Source: Micavibrio sp964400125 (GTDB lineage Bacteria > Pseudomonadota > Alphaproteobacteria > Micavibrionales > Micavibrionaceae). From it: a stretch of DNA of 35,624 nucleotides. The stretch is taken from assembly GCA_964400125.1 (NCBI GenBank), contig CAYNSR010000020.1, positions 1-35,624 on the forward strand. Reading direction: 5' to 3'. How positions within the stretch are numbered: position 1 is the stretch's first letter; each line of letters starts with the position of its first letter. Both the position numbers and the translations under genes were made by a program. Shown in pieces: positions 1 to 8,459 of this stretch. The notes beneath the pieces were generated by a model that was not told where the DNA came from, ran no database searches, and saw only the letters and a program-made list of their open reading frames with translations.

Positions 1-42
1 GGCGGCATCTATCTCGCCGCTGCCGTTATCTGGCTCAATTGA
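1..42 (+). CDS. C-terminal fragment of a probable membrane protein
   Basis: Frame 1 reads 13 residues, GGIYLAAAVIWLN, and then a TGA stop. The stretch is hydrophobic and would suit the last membrane helix of a small integral membrane protein. The beginning of the gene lies outside the window, so the family cannot be named. A resemblance to the GGIY segment of YnfA-type proteins was considered, but those proteins continue for about 25 more residues. Confidence 0.35.
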   Translation, partial: GGIYLAAAVIWLN

Positions 43-183
43 TGACACGCCCTAGAAAAAGCACTATAATATTTTTTGAGAAAGTCTCTCAATATCCGCT
101 CCCCGACCAAATCACCTTATAAATTCCAATGCACAGTCAGATTGTAATATCAAAGGGCTAGATTCAATTGAAACGTAAACACC

Positions 184-1284
184 CTACACATTAAACCTAA
201 ACAACATAATATCCCCATCCTGCACCGGATATTCCTTCCCCTCCTGCCGCATTTTTCCGGCGTCTTTCGCCGCCTGTTCGCCGCCGAGTTTGACGAAATC
301 GTCATAGGCGATGACTTCGGCCTTGATATAGCCGCGTTCGAAATCGGTGTGGATGACTCCGGCGGCTTCGGGGCCTTTTGCGCCTTTGCGCACGGTCCAG
401 GCGCGGGCTTCTTTGGGGCCGACGGTGAAATAGGTTTGCAGGCCGAGAAGCTGATAGCCTTCGCGGATGATCTTGTCCAGGCCGGGTTCGGTCAGGCCCA
501 GTGTTTCGAGAAACTCCTTTTTTTCTTCCTCGGTCGCCAGTTGCGCGATTTCGGATTCAATCGAGGCGGTGATGATGACGCTGCCCGCACCTTGCGCCTT
601 TGCCATGGCCTCGGCCTTGCCTGTCCATTCATTCCCCGTGGCGGCGTCTTCCTCCGCCACGTTCAGGACATAGAGGACGGGTTTGGAGGTCATCAGCGCT
701 AGCATACGAAACAGCTTCTTTTCATCATCGGCGACCTCGACGGTCCGCGCCGGACGGCCAGCATCAAGGGCCACTTTGACCTTTTCCAGCAGGGCCAGTT
801 GCGCTTTTGAATCCTTGTCGCCGGATTTGGCTTTCTTTTCCACCGTCTTGATCTGACGTTCGACCGAGTCCATATCGGCCAGCATCAATTCGGTTTCAAC
901 GATCTCCGCATCCCGCACGGGATCGGTGGAGCCCATGACATGCACGATGTCCGGATCATCGAAGCAGCGCAGCACATGAATGATCGCATCCGTTTCACGA
1001 ATATTCGCTAAAAACTGGTTGCCCAGCCCTTCGCCCTTCGACGCGCCCTTGACCAGCCCCGCGATATCGACGAATTCCAGTTGCGTCGGCACGATTTTTT
1101 GCGACCCGCCAAGTTTGGCGATAATATCGAGCCGTTCATCCGGCACGGCGACGCGGCCCACATTCGGCTCGATCGTGCAGAAGGGAAAGTTTGCCGCCTG
1201 CGCAGCGGCCGTCGCGGTCAGCGCATTGAACAGCGTCGATTTGCCAACATTGGGAAGCCCGACGATTCCGCAATTAAAACCCAT
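184..1284 (-). CDS. ychF: Redox-regulated ATPase YchF (OBG family)
   Basis: This is a 366-residue TRAFAC-class P-loop protein of normal family length. The G1 loop GLPNVGKST is at residues 9-17, followed by NFPFCTIEPN and the G3 region DIAGLVKGASKGEG. The usual NKxD specificity motif is replaced by NVAEED, which is what makes YchF prefer ATP to GTP. The C-terminal TGS domain contains the conserved segments GLQTYFTVG, HTDFERG and AEVIAYDDF. In the family it binds ribosomes and takes part in stress and redox responses. The ATG at 1284 places the G1 loop at the normal distance from the N-terminus. pth lies 5 bases upstream on the same strand and is probably co-transcribed. Confidence 0.97.
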   Translation of the reverse strand: MGFNCGIVGLPNVGKSTLFNALTATAAAQAANFPFCTIEPNVGRVAVPDERLDIIAKLGGSQKIVPTQLEFVDIAGLVKGASKGEGLGNQFLANIRETDAIIHVLRCFDDPDIVHVMGSTDPVRDAEIVETELMLADMDSVERQIKTVEKKAKSGDKDSKAQLALLEKVKVALDAGRPARTVEVADDEKKLFRMLALMTSKPVLYVLNVAEEDAATGNEWTGKAEAMAKAQGAGSVIITASIESEIAQLATEEEKKEFLETLGLTEPGLDKIIREGYQLLGLQTYFTVGPKEARAWTVRKGAKGPEAAGVIHTDFERGYIKAEVIAYDDFVKLGGEQAAKDAGKMRQEGKEYPVQDGDIMLFRFNV

Positions 1285-1289
1285 GGTAA

Positions 1290-1868
1290 CTACTCCTTCA
1301 CTGACACTGATTGTGCCACTTTGCTCATAAACTCGTTATCCTTGCCGTCCAGCAAAAAGCCAACATGGCGGCCGATTGCGTCCAGATAGGGTTCGACCCA
1401 TTCCTGCTCTGCCTTGCTGAAATCGCCGAGAACATAGCCGTGTACGCGGTCCTTGTCACCGGGATGGCCGATGCCCAGCCGCACCCGGATATAATCGGGC
1501 GTTCCCAGATGTGCATCCATCGATCGCAGGCCGTTATGCCCGGCATTGCCGCCGCCCGTTTTGACGCGGATTTTGCTTTCGGCCAGATCCAGTTCGTCAT
1601 GAAAAACGACAATCTTTTCCGGCGGAATTTTATAAAACTTTGCCGCCGCCCCGACGGAGCGCCCGGATTCATTCATGAAGGTCTGCGGCTTCAAAATCGC
1701 GACCTTGTGCGTGCCAATGCGTCCTTCGGCCAGCAAGCCCTGATATTTTGCCTTAAACGGCCCGATGCCGTATTCCCGCGCAATCGCATCCGCCGCCATG
1801 AAGCCGATATTATGGCGGTTGCGTTCATATTTCGCGCCGGGATTGCCGAGGCCGACCAGAAGCCACAT
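1290..1868 (-). CDS. pth: Peptidyl-tRNA hydrolase
   Basis: This 192-residue cytoplasmic enzyme cleaves the ester bond of peptidyl-tRNA released from stalled ribosomes. The N-terminus has the family signature LVGLGNPG followed by YERNRHNIGF, with the catalytic histidine at residue 19. FMNESG, HDELD and the GGNAGHNGLRS loop follow. The frame is open up to 2054, but that extension is Arg/Leu-rich, crosses the rplY terminator and has no family counterpart, so the ATG at 1868 is the start. No strong Shine-Dalgarno sequence is seen. The order rplY-pth-ychF is common in proteobacteria. Confidence 0.96.
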   Translation of the reverse strand: MWLLVGLGNPGAKYERNRHNIGFMAADAIAREYGIGPFKAKYQGLLAEGRIGTHKVAILKPQTFMNESGRSVGAAAKFYKIPPEKIVVFHDELDLAESKIRVKTGGGNAGHNGLRSMDAHLGTPDYIRVRLGIGHPGDKDRVHGYVLGDFSKAEQEWVEPYLDAIGRHVGFLLDGKDNEFMSKVAQSVSVKE

Positions 1869-1902
1869 GGGGGATACGTCCCTTTTGGGGATACAGAAAG
1901 AC

Positions 1903-1936
1903 AAAAGGCGGGACACAAAATGAATCATGCCCCGCC
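1903..1936 (-). terminator. Intrinsic terminator after rplY
   Basis: Read on the minus strand, 1936-1907 forms a 9-bp stem (GGCGGGGCA with TGTCCCGCC, one G-U pair) around a loop of about 12 bases, followed directly by TTTT at 1906-1903. It lies 15 bases after the rplY stop codon and just before pth. It should end or attenuate rplY transcripts before they reach pth. Confidence 0.75.
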
Positions 1937-1950
1937 CCTTGCAAAAAATT

Positions 1951-2625
1951 TTATTTCTTGTCTGCCGGTTTTTTGTCTTCACCAACGGCAGCAGCAGCCG
2001 TCGAGGCCGCCGACGCAGCCGCAGCGGAGGCCGCATCAGCAGCTTCATCAGCAACCGCCGCTTTCGGCGCCATCAGCGTCGCCAGCGTGTGCTCGGGATC
2101 ATGATCCACAGGCTCGACGCCCTTCGGCAATTTGACACGGTCCATCCGCATGGAATCACCAACCTCAACGCCCGTCATATCGACCTCAATGAATTCAGGA
2201 ATTTCCGTTGCCGCACAGGACAGTTCCAGCATGTGATTGACGATATTCAGAACGCCACCCGCCTTGATTCCGGGTGCCGCTTCCTGATTGATGAAGTGAA
2301 CAGGCACATCGACGTTAATTCTTGTTTTTGCAGAAACGCGCAAAAAATCAACATGTTCAACGCGGTCTGTCACCGGATGAGTCTGCACATCGCGGGCGAG
2401 ACAAAGGATTTTCTGACCCCCTGCATCCAGATCACACAAATGTGTCTGCATGTACCCCTTCATGTATTCTTTCATCAGGTCTTTTTCCGTCACGGAAATC
2501 AGGACCGGCTCCTTGCCGTCGCCATAGACGACAGCAGGAATTTTATGTTCACGGCGAAGAGCACGAGCGACCCCCTTACCGGCGCGGTCTCTTTTCTCCG
2601 CCAATAGCGCGTATTTTTTAGCCAT
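1951..2625 (-). CDS. rplY: 50S ribosomal protein L25/general stress protein Ctc
   Basis: This 224-residue protein is the long, two-domain CTC form of L25, which binds 5S rRNA in the large subunit. Residues 1-95 form the L25 domain (LLAEKRDRAGKGVARALRRE, then IPAVVYGDGKEP and THPVTDRVEHVDFLRV). The C-terminal beta domain follows (VPVHFINQEAAPGIKAGGVLN, LPKGVEPV). The protein ends in an Ala-rich tail of about 40 residues with a basic end, a common low-complexity tail in alphaproteobacterial L25. The ATG at 2625 has TGGAG about 8 bases upstream. It heads the rplY-pth-ychF group. Confidence 0.96.
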   Translation of the reverse strand: MAKKYALLAEKRDRAGKGVARALRREHKIPAVVYGDGKEPVLISVTEKDLMKEYMKGYMQTHLCDLDAGGQKILCLARDVQTHPVTDRVEHVDFLRVSAKTRINVDVPVHFINQEAAPGIKAGGVLNIVNHMLELSCAATEIPEFIEVDMTGVEVGDSMRMDRVKLPKGVEPVDHDPEHTLATLMAPKAAVADEAADAASAAAASAASTAAAAVGEDKKPADKK

Positions 2626-2651
2626 GGCATTTTCTCCAGTTTAAAAGTAAA

Positions 2652-2673
2652 GCCAGCCTCCAGGGGTGCTGGC
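2652..2673 (-). promoter_or_regulatory. Leader hairpin upstream of rplY
   Basis: GCCAGC at 2652-2657 and GCTGGC at 2668-2673 form a 6-bp stem 27-48 bases before the rplY start codon, in the expected 5' leader. Some ribosomal protein genes carry regulatory leader structures. A role here is only inferred from position. Confidence 0.25.
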
Positions 2674-2727
2674 AACAGGCCCCTTAAAAACCAGAAAAGC
2701 CAAGGAAATGCAAGGATAATGCGCCAT

Positions 2728-2807
2728 GAGTTTTGTATCCAGTATACTTAATTTTTGGCAAAAAACTTTGTTTTTGCTAAAAATTAAGTATACTGGATAC
2801 AAAACTC
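2728..2807. repeat. 80-nt near-perfect palindrome downstream of the RAYT gene
   Basis: The two 37-nt arms (2728-2764 and 2771-2807) match at 36 positions, and the remaining pair (2757/2778) is a G-T wobble. The loop is ACTTTG. A shorter direct echo of the arm end, ATACTCCTGAATACAAAACT, lies at 2811-2830 and runs up to the transposase stop codon. Such hairpins are typical substrates or relics of Y1/HUH transposases, and in RNA this one could also stop transcription. Confidence 0.9.
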
Positions 2808-2831
2808 GCAATACTCCTGAATACAAAACTG

Positions 2832-3503
2832 CTAGGCACCCGAAGCAACCTTCGCCTTCGGACCACGCTTTCCGGGGATCAGCTTGCGTCCGGTTTTGCG
2901 TTCCAAAGTCTCCAGAAAGTCCATATTGCCGAGGGGACGACCCGTGGATTCATGCGACCGGATGGCGTTCATATCCTGCTGGTCCAGACCGCCTTCGAGC
3001 AAGTCCTTCCACGAACCGACCATCCCGAGCATGGGTTTGACCCTGACCAGCAAATCATCCTGACCTGTCAAATGCGCCTTTGCACTGCTCCAGCGATATT
3101 CCTCCGGGCGCTTGACCATATTGGCGCGTACGGGGTTGAGCTCGATATAGCGCGCCGCCGCAATCAGGTATTTTTCATCCATCGGAAAGGAGGCAAACCG
3201 ATCCTGCCATAGATGCCCGGTCAGGGATTCCCGGGCATTGATCCGCCGCGCATAGCGCCGATGCGCATCCGCAATTGCCCCACGCAAGGAGTCCTTTTCC
3301 GGCGGCACAGCGATCATGTGGACATGGTTGGGCATCAGACACCACGCCCAGATTTCCACGCCGGTCTTCGCGCAGCCTTCCGCCACGAGGTCTATATAAG
3401 ACTGGTAATCGGCATCGTTGAAAAACACCTTTTGCTGGCGGTTTCCGCGCTGGGTGATGTGATGGGGAAATCCGGGAATAACAACACGCGCCATTCGCGC
3501 CAT
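2832..3503 (-). CDS. REP-associated tyrosine transposase (Y1/HUH, IS200-like)
   Basis: This 223-residue protein matches the RAYT branch of IS200-type transposases. It opens with MARVVIPGFPHHITQRGNR, has the HUH metal motif in CLMPNHVHMI at about residue 60, and carries the RAYT hallmark YIELNPVRANMV followed by YRWSSAKAHL. The nucleophile is probably the tyrosine of the YIELNP segment. These enzymes nick single-stranded hairpin DNA. AAGGAG at 3511-3516 lies 7 bases before the ATG at 3503, which favours that start over the GTG at 3509. The gene appears intact. It is flanked by two different palindromes (2728-2807 and 3522-3568), so it is not a simple IS with matching ends. Confidence 0.9.
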   Translation of the reverse strand: MARMARVVIPGFPHHITQRGNRQQKVFFNDADYQSYIDLVAEGCAKTGVEIWAWCLMPNHVHMIAVPPEKDSLRGAIADAHRRYARRINARESLTGHLWQDRFASFPMDEKYLIAAARYIELNPVRANMVKRPEEYRWSSAKAHLTGQDDLLVRVKPMLGMVGSWKDLLEGGLDQQDMNAIRSHESTGRPLGNMDFLETLERKTGRKLIPGKRGPKAKVASGA

Positions 3504-3521
3504 GGCCACACTCCTTGCTGG

Positions 3522-3568
3522 TTTTGGTTACAGTAACCTTAATTGAATTAAGGTTACTGTAACCAAAA
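3522..3568. repeat. 47-nt perfect palindrome upstream of the RAYT gene
   Basis: Arms of 23 nt (3522-3544 and 3546-3568) pair perfectly around a single central G. Each arm contains GGTTACAGTAACC, itself a near-palindrome, so the unit is nested. It lies 18 bases before the transposase start codon, where it would overlap the promoter, and between that gene and the divergent ChaN-like gene. It could be a transposase recognition hairpin or an operator. Confidence 0.9.
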
Positions 3569-3653
3569 TAGGTTGGCAAGGCTTTACGCATGGCTTTTCC
3601 TTCGCTATTCTCCATATTTCGTAAAAAAAAAGAATGCACAGGGATAACAGATC

Positions 3654-4631
3654 ATGGGAAAACTTTTCACACCGCTATTTGCCGCGCTGGCGCTGGGGGT
3701 AAGTTTCGGCGTGGCCGCGCCTGCAAATGACCTGCCACCGAACGAAAGTTACACGCACATGTTCAATGCCGCAGCCCGCCATATCGTCGACATCGACGCC
3801 CTTGAGAACGGCACTATCGTCCATCTGGAGAGTGGTGCCACGGTGACGAAAGAACAGATGATGGCCGACATTGCCAATGCCCGGGTGATTTATATCAGCG
3901 AAACCCACGACAATCTGGCCGCACATGCGGCCCAGCTTGACATCATCCGCAGGCTCGACGCCTTGTTCCCCGGCAAGATTGCCGTCGGGATGGAAATGTT
4001 CCGCGAGAGCACGCAACCCGCTCTTGATACCCTGTATCAGGACAGCTTTTCCCGGCAAAATCTGAACCGCCTTTTCGATCAGGACTGGACGCCGGACTGG
4101 CGAACGGCCTATCAGCCGATCCTTGATTACATGCATGATCGCGCCATCCCGGTCATCGGCCTGAAGCCGTCCAAGGAAATTGAAGCCATCGTCCGCAACG
4201 GGCAGACATCGCCGGATGTACCGGAACTGGACGAAAACGACCCCGACCACAAGGGCTATTACATGCCATTTTTCGGCGGGCACAGTGACGGGGGCAAAGC
4301 GCAAAGGCTGTACAGGGTGATGGTCCTGTGGGATGAGGCCATGGCGAACAACGTTGCACGTTTTCTCGCCAACCCTGAAAATCACGACAAAAAACTGGTG
4401 GTGATCGCAGGGGAAGGACATATCAAATTCGGTTTTGGAATCCCCAAACGCGCCGACCGCCGCATTCCCCACACCTACGCCACCGTTTTACCCCTGATAC
4501 AAGGGGAGGACCCGGACTCCAGCCCAGATCTGCGCATGGGAGACTACGCATGGAAGGTTCCGTATGACCAGTTGCAGGTTACAAACACCCCGCAACCCGC
4601 CACAGTCGCCACGGCAAATCGCACCCCTTGA
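3654..4631 (+). CDS. ChaN family exported protein
   Basis: This 325-residue protein begins with a signal peptide (hydrophobic core LFAALALGVSFGVAAPA), so it is probably periplasmic. The body matches the ChaN family (haem-binding uptake, Tiki-like fold): VIYISETHDN at about residue 81, VGMEMF near residue 112, a WRTAYQPILDY segment, IPVIGLK, and GEGHIKFGFGIPKR near residue 258. There is no lipobox cysteine, so it is not an obvious lipoprotein. ChaN proteins were described as haem-binding, and the fold is shared with Tiki-type hydrolases, so the substrate is open. It is transcribed away from the RAYT gene and convergent with prs. Confidence 0.85.
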   Translation: MGKLFTPLFAALALGVSFGVAAPANDLPPNESYTHMFNAAARHIVDIDALENGTIVHLESGATVTKEQMMADIANARVIYISETHDNLAAHAAQLDIIRRLDALFPGKIAVGMEMFRESTQPALDTLYQDSFSRQNLNRLFDQDWTPDWRTAYQPILDYMHDRAIPVIGLKPSKEIEAIVRNGQTSPDVPELDENDPDHKGYYMPFFGGHSDGGKAQRLYRVMVLWDEAMANNVARFLANPENHDKKLVVIAGEGHIKFGFGIPKRADRRIPHTYATVLPLIQGEDPDSSPDLRMGDYAWKVPYDQLQVTNTPQPATVATANRTP

Positions 4632-4660
4632 ATGAACGATTGAGACGCTATACCGTTTTG

Positions 4661-5611
4661 CTAAAACAGCTCTGAAATCGAGCGCTCTTCAGAAATGCGC
4701 AGCATGGCTTCGCCCATGAGCGGAGCGATGGGGAGCTGGATGATATTGGGGGACATGCGCACGGCTTCCGTGGCGGCAATGCTATCGGTGATGACCATGC
4801 TTTCCATCTGCGATTCTGCAATGCGCGCAACGGCACCGCCGGACAGGACGCCGTGAACGACATAGGCATGGACCGCCGTCGCCCCTTGCGCCTTCAGCGC
4901 CACGGCAGCATTGCAGAGCGTTCCGCCGGAATCGACGATATCATCGACCATGATGCAAACCTTGCCGTTAACATCACCGATCACATTCATCACTTCCGAC
5001 ACCCCGGCCTGTTCCCGGCGCTTGTCGATGATGGCGAGTTCCGCATTCAGGTGTTTGGCCAAGGCCCGCGCCCGCAGTACACCACCCACATCGGGAGAAA
5101 CCATGACGAGATCCTGATCGGCAAATTTCTTTTGAATATCCGGCACGAAGACGGGGGAAATATTGAGGTTATCGACAGGAATATCAAAAAATCCCTGAAT
5201 TTGTCCGGCATGCAGTTCCATGGTCAACACCCGGTCAACACCGGCCGTGGTAATCAGGTTTGCCACCAGCTTGGCGGAAATGGGCGTGCGCCCCCCCGTC
5301 TTGCGGTCCTGCCGTGCATAACCGAAATACGGGATGACGGCCGTAATCCGCCGCGCCGATCCGCGCCGCAGGGCGTCGATGGTAATCAGCAGTTCCAGCA
5401 TATTGTCATTCGCCGGGTAAGATGTGGACTGAATGACAAAAACGTCCTGACCACGGACGTTTTCCTGAATTTCAACAAAGACCTCCATGTCGGAGAAGCG
5501 TCTGATGGCGGCTTGCGCCAGCGGGATATCAAGATAAGCGGAAATCGCTTCCGCCAAAGGGCGATTGGAATTTCCGGCAATGATCTTCATCGGCGTGTTT
5601 GGCAAGGTCAT
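4661..5611 (-). CDS. prs: Ribose-phosphate pyrophosphokinase (PRPP synthetase)
   Basis: This 316-residue enzyme makes PRPP from ribose 5-phosphate and ATP for purine, pyrimidine, His and Trp synthesis. It has IIAGNSNRPLAEAI at the N-terminus, FSDMEVFVEIQENVRGQDVF, the catalytic loop region YFGYARQDRK, VLTMELHAGQIQGFFDIPVD, and the PRPP-binding loop MVDDIVDSGGTL. The ATG at 5611 gives 316 residues; an internal ATG at 5590 would give 309, also within family range, and neither has a strong ribosome site. It is the last gene of the lgt-midA-pgeF-prs block, 49 bases after pgeF. Confidence 0.97.
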   Translation of the reverse strand: MTLPNTPMKIIAGNSNRPLAEAISAYLDIPLAQAAIRRFSDMEVFVEIQENVRGQDVFVIQSTSYPANDNMLELLITIDALRRGSARRITAVIPYFGYARQDRKTGGRTPISAKLVANLITTAGVDRVLTMELHAGQIQGFFDIPVDNLNISPVFVPDIQKKFADQDLVMVSPDVGGVLRARALAKHLNAELAIIDKRREQAGVSEVMNVIGDVNGKVCIMVDDIVDSGGTLCNAAVALKAQGATAVHAYVVHGVLSGGAVARIAESQMESMVITDSIAATEAVRMSPNIIQLPIAPLMGEAMLRISEERSISELF

Positions 5612-5660
5612 GGCTTCCCGCTATCGCAACATTGTGGATGGCCCGACTATAAAAGCCCTG

Positions 5661-6452
5661 CTAACGGATGACAAGGGCTGAAATCTGCCGCCCGTAATTC
5701 TGTTCACCGTTATGTGTCGCGCGGCGATAGCTGAAATAATCCTGCGGGGTACTGTAAGTATCCTGCCCCGTTATCGAAACATGGCGCACCCCGGCCCCAG
5801 CCAGACGGCTCGCGATATAACCCGGCAAGTCGAACATCAGGTGCCCGGCCCGGCGGGCGGAGTTGAAGAAATGTTCATTGGCCGGGCCCTGAACCAGAAA
5901 AGGCGCGGCAAAATCATCCCGGACCTCGTACGATTTCCGGTCGATGCAAGGACCGATAGCGGCACGCACGCTTTCCCGAACAACGCCATATTGCAACATC
6001 GTCCTCACCGTTTCTTCCAGTACACCTTTCAGGGCCCCTCCCCACCCGGCGTGGGCTGCGCCGATCACGGGCGAACCATCGGTTTTTTCGCCATAAAATA
6101 AAACAGGGCCGCAATCCGCCGTCAAAACACCGAGCGCGATGCCGGGTACATCGGTGATGAAGGCATCACCTTCCGGTCGTGCGTCCATGCCCCACGGTTC
6201 ACGCACGATCAGGCAGGCCGCACCGTGCACCTGCCTTAAACCCGGCAGATGCTCCGCCCCCAGCGCGTCTGCGACGCGCCTGCGGTTTTCAAAAATATTT
6301 TCAAAGGAATCCTGCGTACCGATTCCGCAATTCAGGGAATCATACAACCCGGCACTTACGCCGCCACGACGGCCAAAAAAACCGTGGGCAACGGATTTTC
6401 CTGCGGGGATAAAATTCTTGTCCCTGATATATGGAATCACGTTCTCCATCAA
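5661..6452 (-). CDS. pgeF: PgeF/YfiH-type laccase-domain protein (purine nucleoside phosphorylase activity)
   Basis: This 263-residue protein is of the DUF152 family, annotated as polyphenol oxidase or peptidoglycan editing factor and shown in some members to phosphorylyse or deaminate purine nucleosides. Conserved blocks are HGFFGRRGGVSAGLYDSLN near residue 23, RQVHGAA, TADCGPVLFYG, GAAHAGWGGALKG and AAIGPCI. The His-Cys-His zinc ligands (VHG, ADC, AHAGW) are all present. Its ATG overlaps the midA stop by 4 bases, implying translational coupling. The following prs suits a nucleotide-salvage context, although the peptidoglycan role is also reported. Confidence 0.93.
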   Translation of the reverse strand: MMENVIPYIRDKNFIPAGKSVAHGFFGRRGGVSAGLYDSLNCGIGTQDSFENIFENRRRVADALGAEHLPGLRQVHGAACLIVREPWGMDARPEGDAFITDVPGIALGVLTADCGPVLFYGEKTDGSPVIGAAHAGWGGALKGVLEETVRTMLQYGVVRESVRAAIGPCIDRKSYEVRDDFAAPFLVQGPANEHFFNSARRAGHLMFDLPGYIASRLAGAGVRHVSITGQDTYSTPQDYFSYRRATHNGEQNYGRQISALVIR

Positions 6453-7471
6453 AGCCCCGCCAGTTCAATCCCGCGATCATGGCACAAGGCCATCACCCTG
6501 AAAAGCGTTCCCATCTGGTCCGGCGCGGTCAGGCGGTGATATTCTTCCGGCTGATTTAAGCGCCCGGCGCGCAAGCCCATCCCCAACCTTTTGAGGAAAT
6601 CTCCCTGCCCTGTGGGACCGTGAACCGCCACCATATCCCCAGCCGCGTTTTTTAAGGATCCAAAATCCACATGCGACGTAAGGTCTGCCTCGCCGACATG
6701 GTCCAGCACGCCGACAAAGCGGTGTTCCCGGACAGCCTGCAAAGTATCGCCGAACCCGAAATGGTCATGACCGTAATCGATAAACAACGCAACGCCACGG
6801 CAGCGTTTTATCATTGCGGCAACATCCCCCACAAAGGATTCGCGGGCAGGGGAATATTCTGCAATGTCTCCGTCTCTGCCCTCCGTCAGAGCCGATGGCA
6901 GGGGATGGGACAAGAGTTCAGTCATGCCAAAAACCAGATGGCCATTTTCCAGCCCCACCACGCGCAAAAACCATTTCCCGTCACGCCGGATATATTGCCG
7001 GATCGGCAGGGCATCGAGAAATTCATTGGCAACCAGAAACACTGGTACTTCCTGCGGCAGTGATTCCAGCGTTTCGTGCCATGTAACCGGATATTCTTTC
7101 AACATTTCACGTTGTTTTTCTATCAATACCGGGCTCATTTCCAGCAAATGGATTTGCATGGCCTCATGAAATCCCGGTACTTTCGCGGTGGCCCGCAAAA
7201 TATCCGCCATCAACGTCCCCCGGCCCGGGCCCGCTTCGGCCAGAGTGAATTTCCCCGGCGCACCCGTTTTCGTCCACGCATCGGCCAGAAACACACCGAT
7301 CATTTCACCGAACATCTGTGAAATTTCCGGCGCGGTCGTAAAATCGCCCCGGACCCCGAACGGATCGCGCGTGGCGTAATAATGCCCCAGAACCAGCCCC
7401 ATGAACGTTCCGACATCCATCGGGCCGTTCTGGCGGATCAGGGTTTCAAGATGGGTTTGAAAGACGCTCAC
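6449..7471 (-). CDS. SAM-dependent methyltransferase, MidA/NDUFAF7 family
   Basis: This 340-residue protein belongs to the Methyltransf_28 family, whose mitochondrial member NDUFAF7 methylates an arginine of a complex I subunit. Visible blocks are the N-terminal GPMDVGTFMGLVLGHYYATRDPFG, GDFTTAPEISQMFGEMIG, the SAM loop LAEAGPGRGTLMADIL, VFLVANEFLDALPIRQ and FIDYGHDHFG. The start overlaps the end of lgt by 26 bases and the stop overlaps pgeF by 4. The lgt-midA-pgeF order is widely conserved in alphaproteobacteria. The bacterial substrate is inferred from the mitochondrial homologue. Confidence 0.92.
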   Translation of the reverse strand: MSVFQTHLETLIRQNGPMDVGTFMGLVLGHYYATRDPFGVRGDFTTAPEISQMFGEMIGVFLADAWTKTGAPGKFTLAEAGPGRGTLMADILRATAKVPGFHEAMQIHLLEMSPVLIEKQREMLKEYPVTWHETLESLPQEVPVFLVANEFLDALPIRQYIRRDGKWFLRVVGLENGHLVFGMTELLSHPLPSALTEGRDGDIAEYSPARESFVGDVAAMIKRCRGVALFIDYGHDHFGFGDTLQAVREHRFVGVLDHVGEADLTSHVDFGSLKNAAGDMVAVHGPTGQGDFLKRLGMGLRAGRLNQPEEYHRLTAPDQMGTLFRVMALCHDRGIELAGL

Positions 7472-8285
7472 GCCCCGGCTCTCCCCCGCGAAAACACGGG
7501 TGTTTCAAGGCATACCAGATACAAACCGCCCCGCCTGCGATCATCGGCAGGCACAATATCTGCCCCATCGTGAAATAGGTGAACAGATACCCGATCTGTC
7601 GGTCCGGTTCGCGGAAGAATTCAACTGTAATCCGGCTCAGGGCGTAGCCGATCAGGAACACGCCCGACAAGATACCCGGATGAGCCCGGATTTTGTCGAT
7701 CCGCGCCAGCATAAACAAAACGGTGAACAGGACCGCCCCTTCTAAAACGGCCTCGTAAATCTGGCTCGGGTGGCGCGGCGTATCACCGCCATAGGGGAAA
7801 ACCACGCCCCACGGCGCATCGGTCACCCGGCCAAACAATTCGCCGTTGACGAAATTCGCAATGCGGCCAAAGAACAACCCGATCGGCACGGCGCAACACA
7901 CCCAGTCGGTGAGGCGCAGCACATAAATCTTTTTGGCATAGGCATAGGAAATCATCGCAACAATCATCCCCGCCGCCCCGCCGTGAAACGACATGCCGCC
8001 ATGCCACAGCATCACAAGTTCAAGCGGGTTTTCGAGATAAAGCCCGGGCTGGTAGAACAAAACATACCCGAACCGCCCGCCGAGAATGACGCCCAAAATC
8101 CCCCAGGCAAGAAAGTCATCGATATCCGTCCGGTTCGGACGCAATTCCGGCGTACGTCCAGCCAGATGCAAAACATATCGCCACCCCAGCAAAAACCCCG
8201 CCAGATAAGCCAGCGCGTACCAGCGTATATCCACCGGACCGATGGACAGCGCGATGGGAGAAATATCCGGGAACGGGATCGCCAT
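7446..8285 (-). CDS. lgt: Prolipoprotein diacylglyceryl transferase
   Basis: This 279-residue inner-membrane enzyme transfers diacylglycerol from phosphatidylglycerol to the lipobox cysteine of prolipoproteins. It is hydrophobic, with about seven membrane segments, and contains VDIRWYALAYLAGFLLGWRY, the invariant GRIANFVNGELFGR signature with its essential Arg and Asn near residue 145, and HPSQIYEA. The C-terminal RQIGYLFTYFTMGQILCLPM block is typical. It is the first gene of the lgt-midA-pgeF-prs block and divergent from the ubiK-like gene. Confidence 0.96.
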   Translation of the reverse strand: MAIPFPDISPIALSIGPVDIRWYALAYLAGFLLGWRYVLHLAGRTPELRPNRTDIDDFLAWGILGVILGGRFGYVLFYQPGLYLENPLELVMLWHGGMSFHGGAAGMIVAMISYAYAKKIYVLRLTDWVCCAVPIGLFFGRIANFVNGELFGRVTDAPWGVVFPYGGDTPRHPSQIYEAVLEGAVLFTVLFMLARIDKIRAHPGILSGVFLIGYALSRITVEFFREPDRQIGYLFTYFTMGQILCLPMIAGGAVCIWYALKHPCFRGGEPGRERLSNPS

Positions 8286-8337
8286 TTAAATAATCAACCT
8301 TGCAAATAGAGGATGTCCCAGACATTAACCAACCTTT

Positions 8338-8388
8338 CCAACGCGGTAAAGCCGCCGCGTTGGATATTGCGTTGGATATTAAGAAAAG
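8338..8388 (+). promoter_or_regulatory. Hairpin and short tandem repeat in the lgt/ubiK intergenic region
   Basis: CCAACGCGG (8338-8346) pairs perfectly with CCGCGTTGG (8355-8363). The sequence GCGTTGGATATT then occurs twice in tandem at 8357-8380. It lies about 80 bases before the ubiK-like start, in the divergent promoter region. No regulator is recognised. Confidence 0.3.
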
Positions 8389-8459
8389 AATCGGTATCTG
8401 CGTCTTGCAGCCCACGCCGAGTCCGTGGTACTGACTCCCCTTCCAACAACAGGTGCAGC

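Noticed and set aside
1..42. YnfA or SMR family assignment
   Set aside because: Only 13 residues are visible, and the stop comes too early for those families.
1869..2054. N-terminal extension of pth to 254 residues
   Set aside because: It is low complexity, overlaps rplY and its terminator, and lies before the universal family start MWLLVGLGNPG.
2728..2807. Palindrome as a rho-independent terminator of rplY or RAYT
   Set aside because: rplY reads away from it, and the stem is far longer than usual terminators; a transposase-related hairpin fits better.
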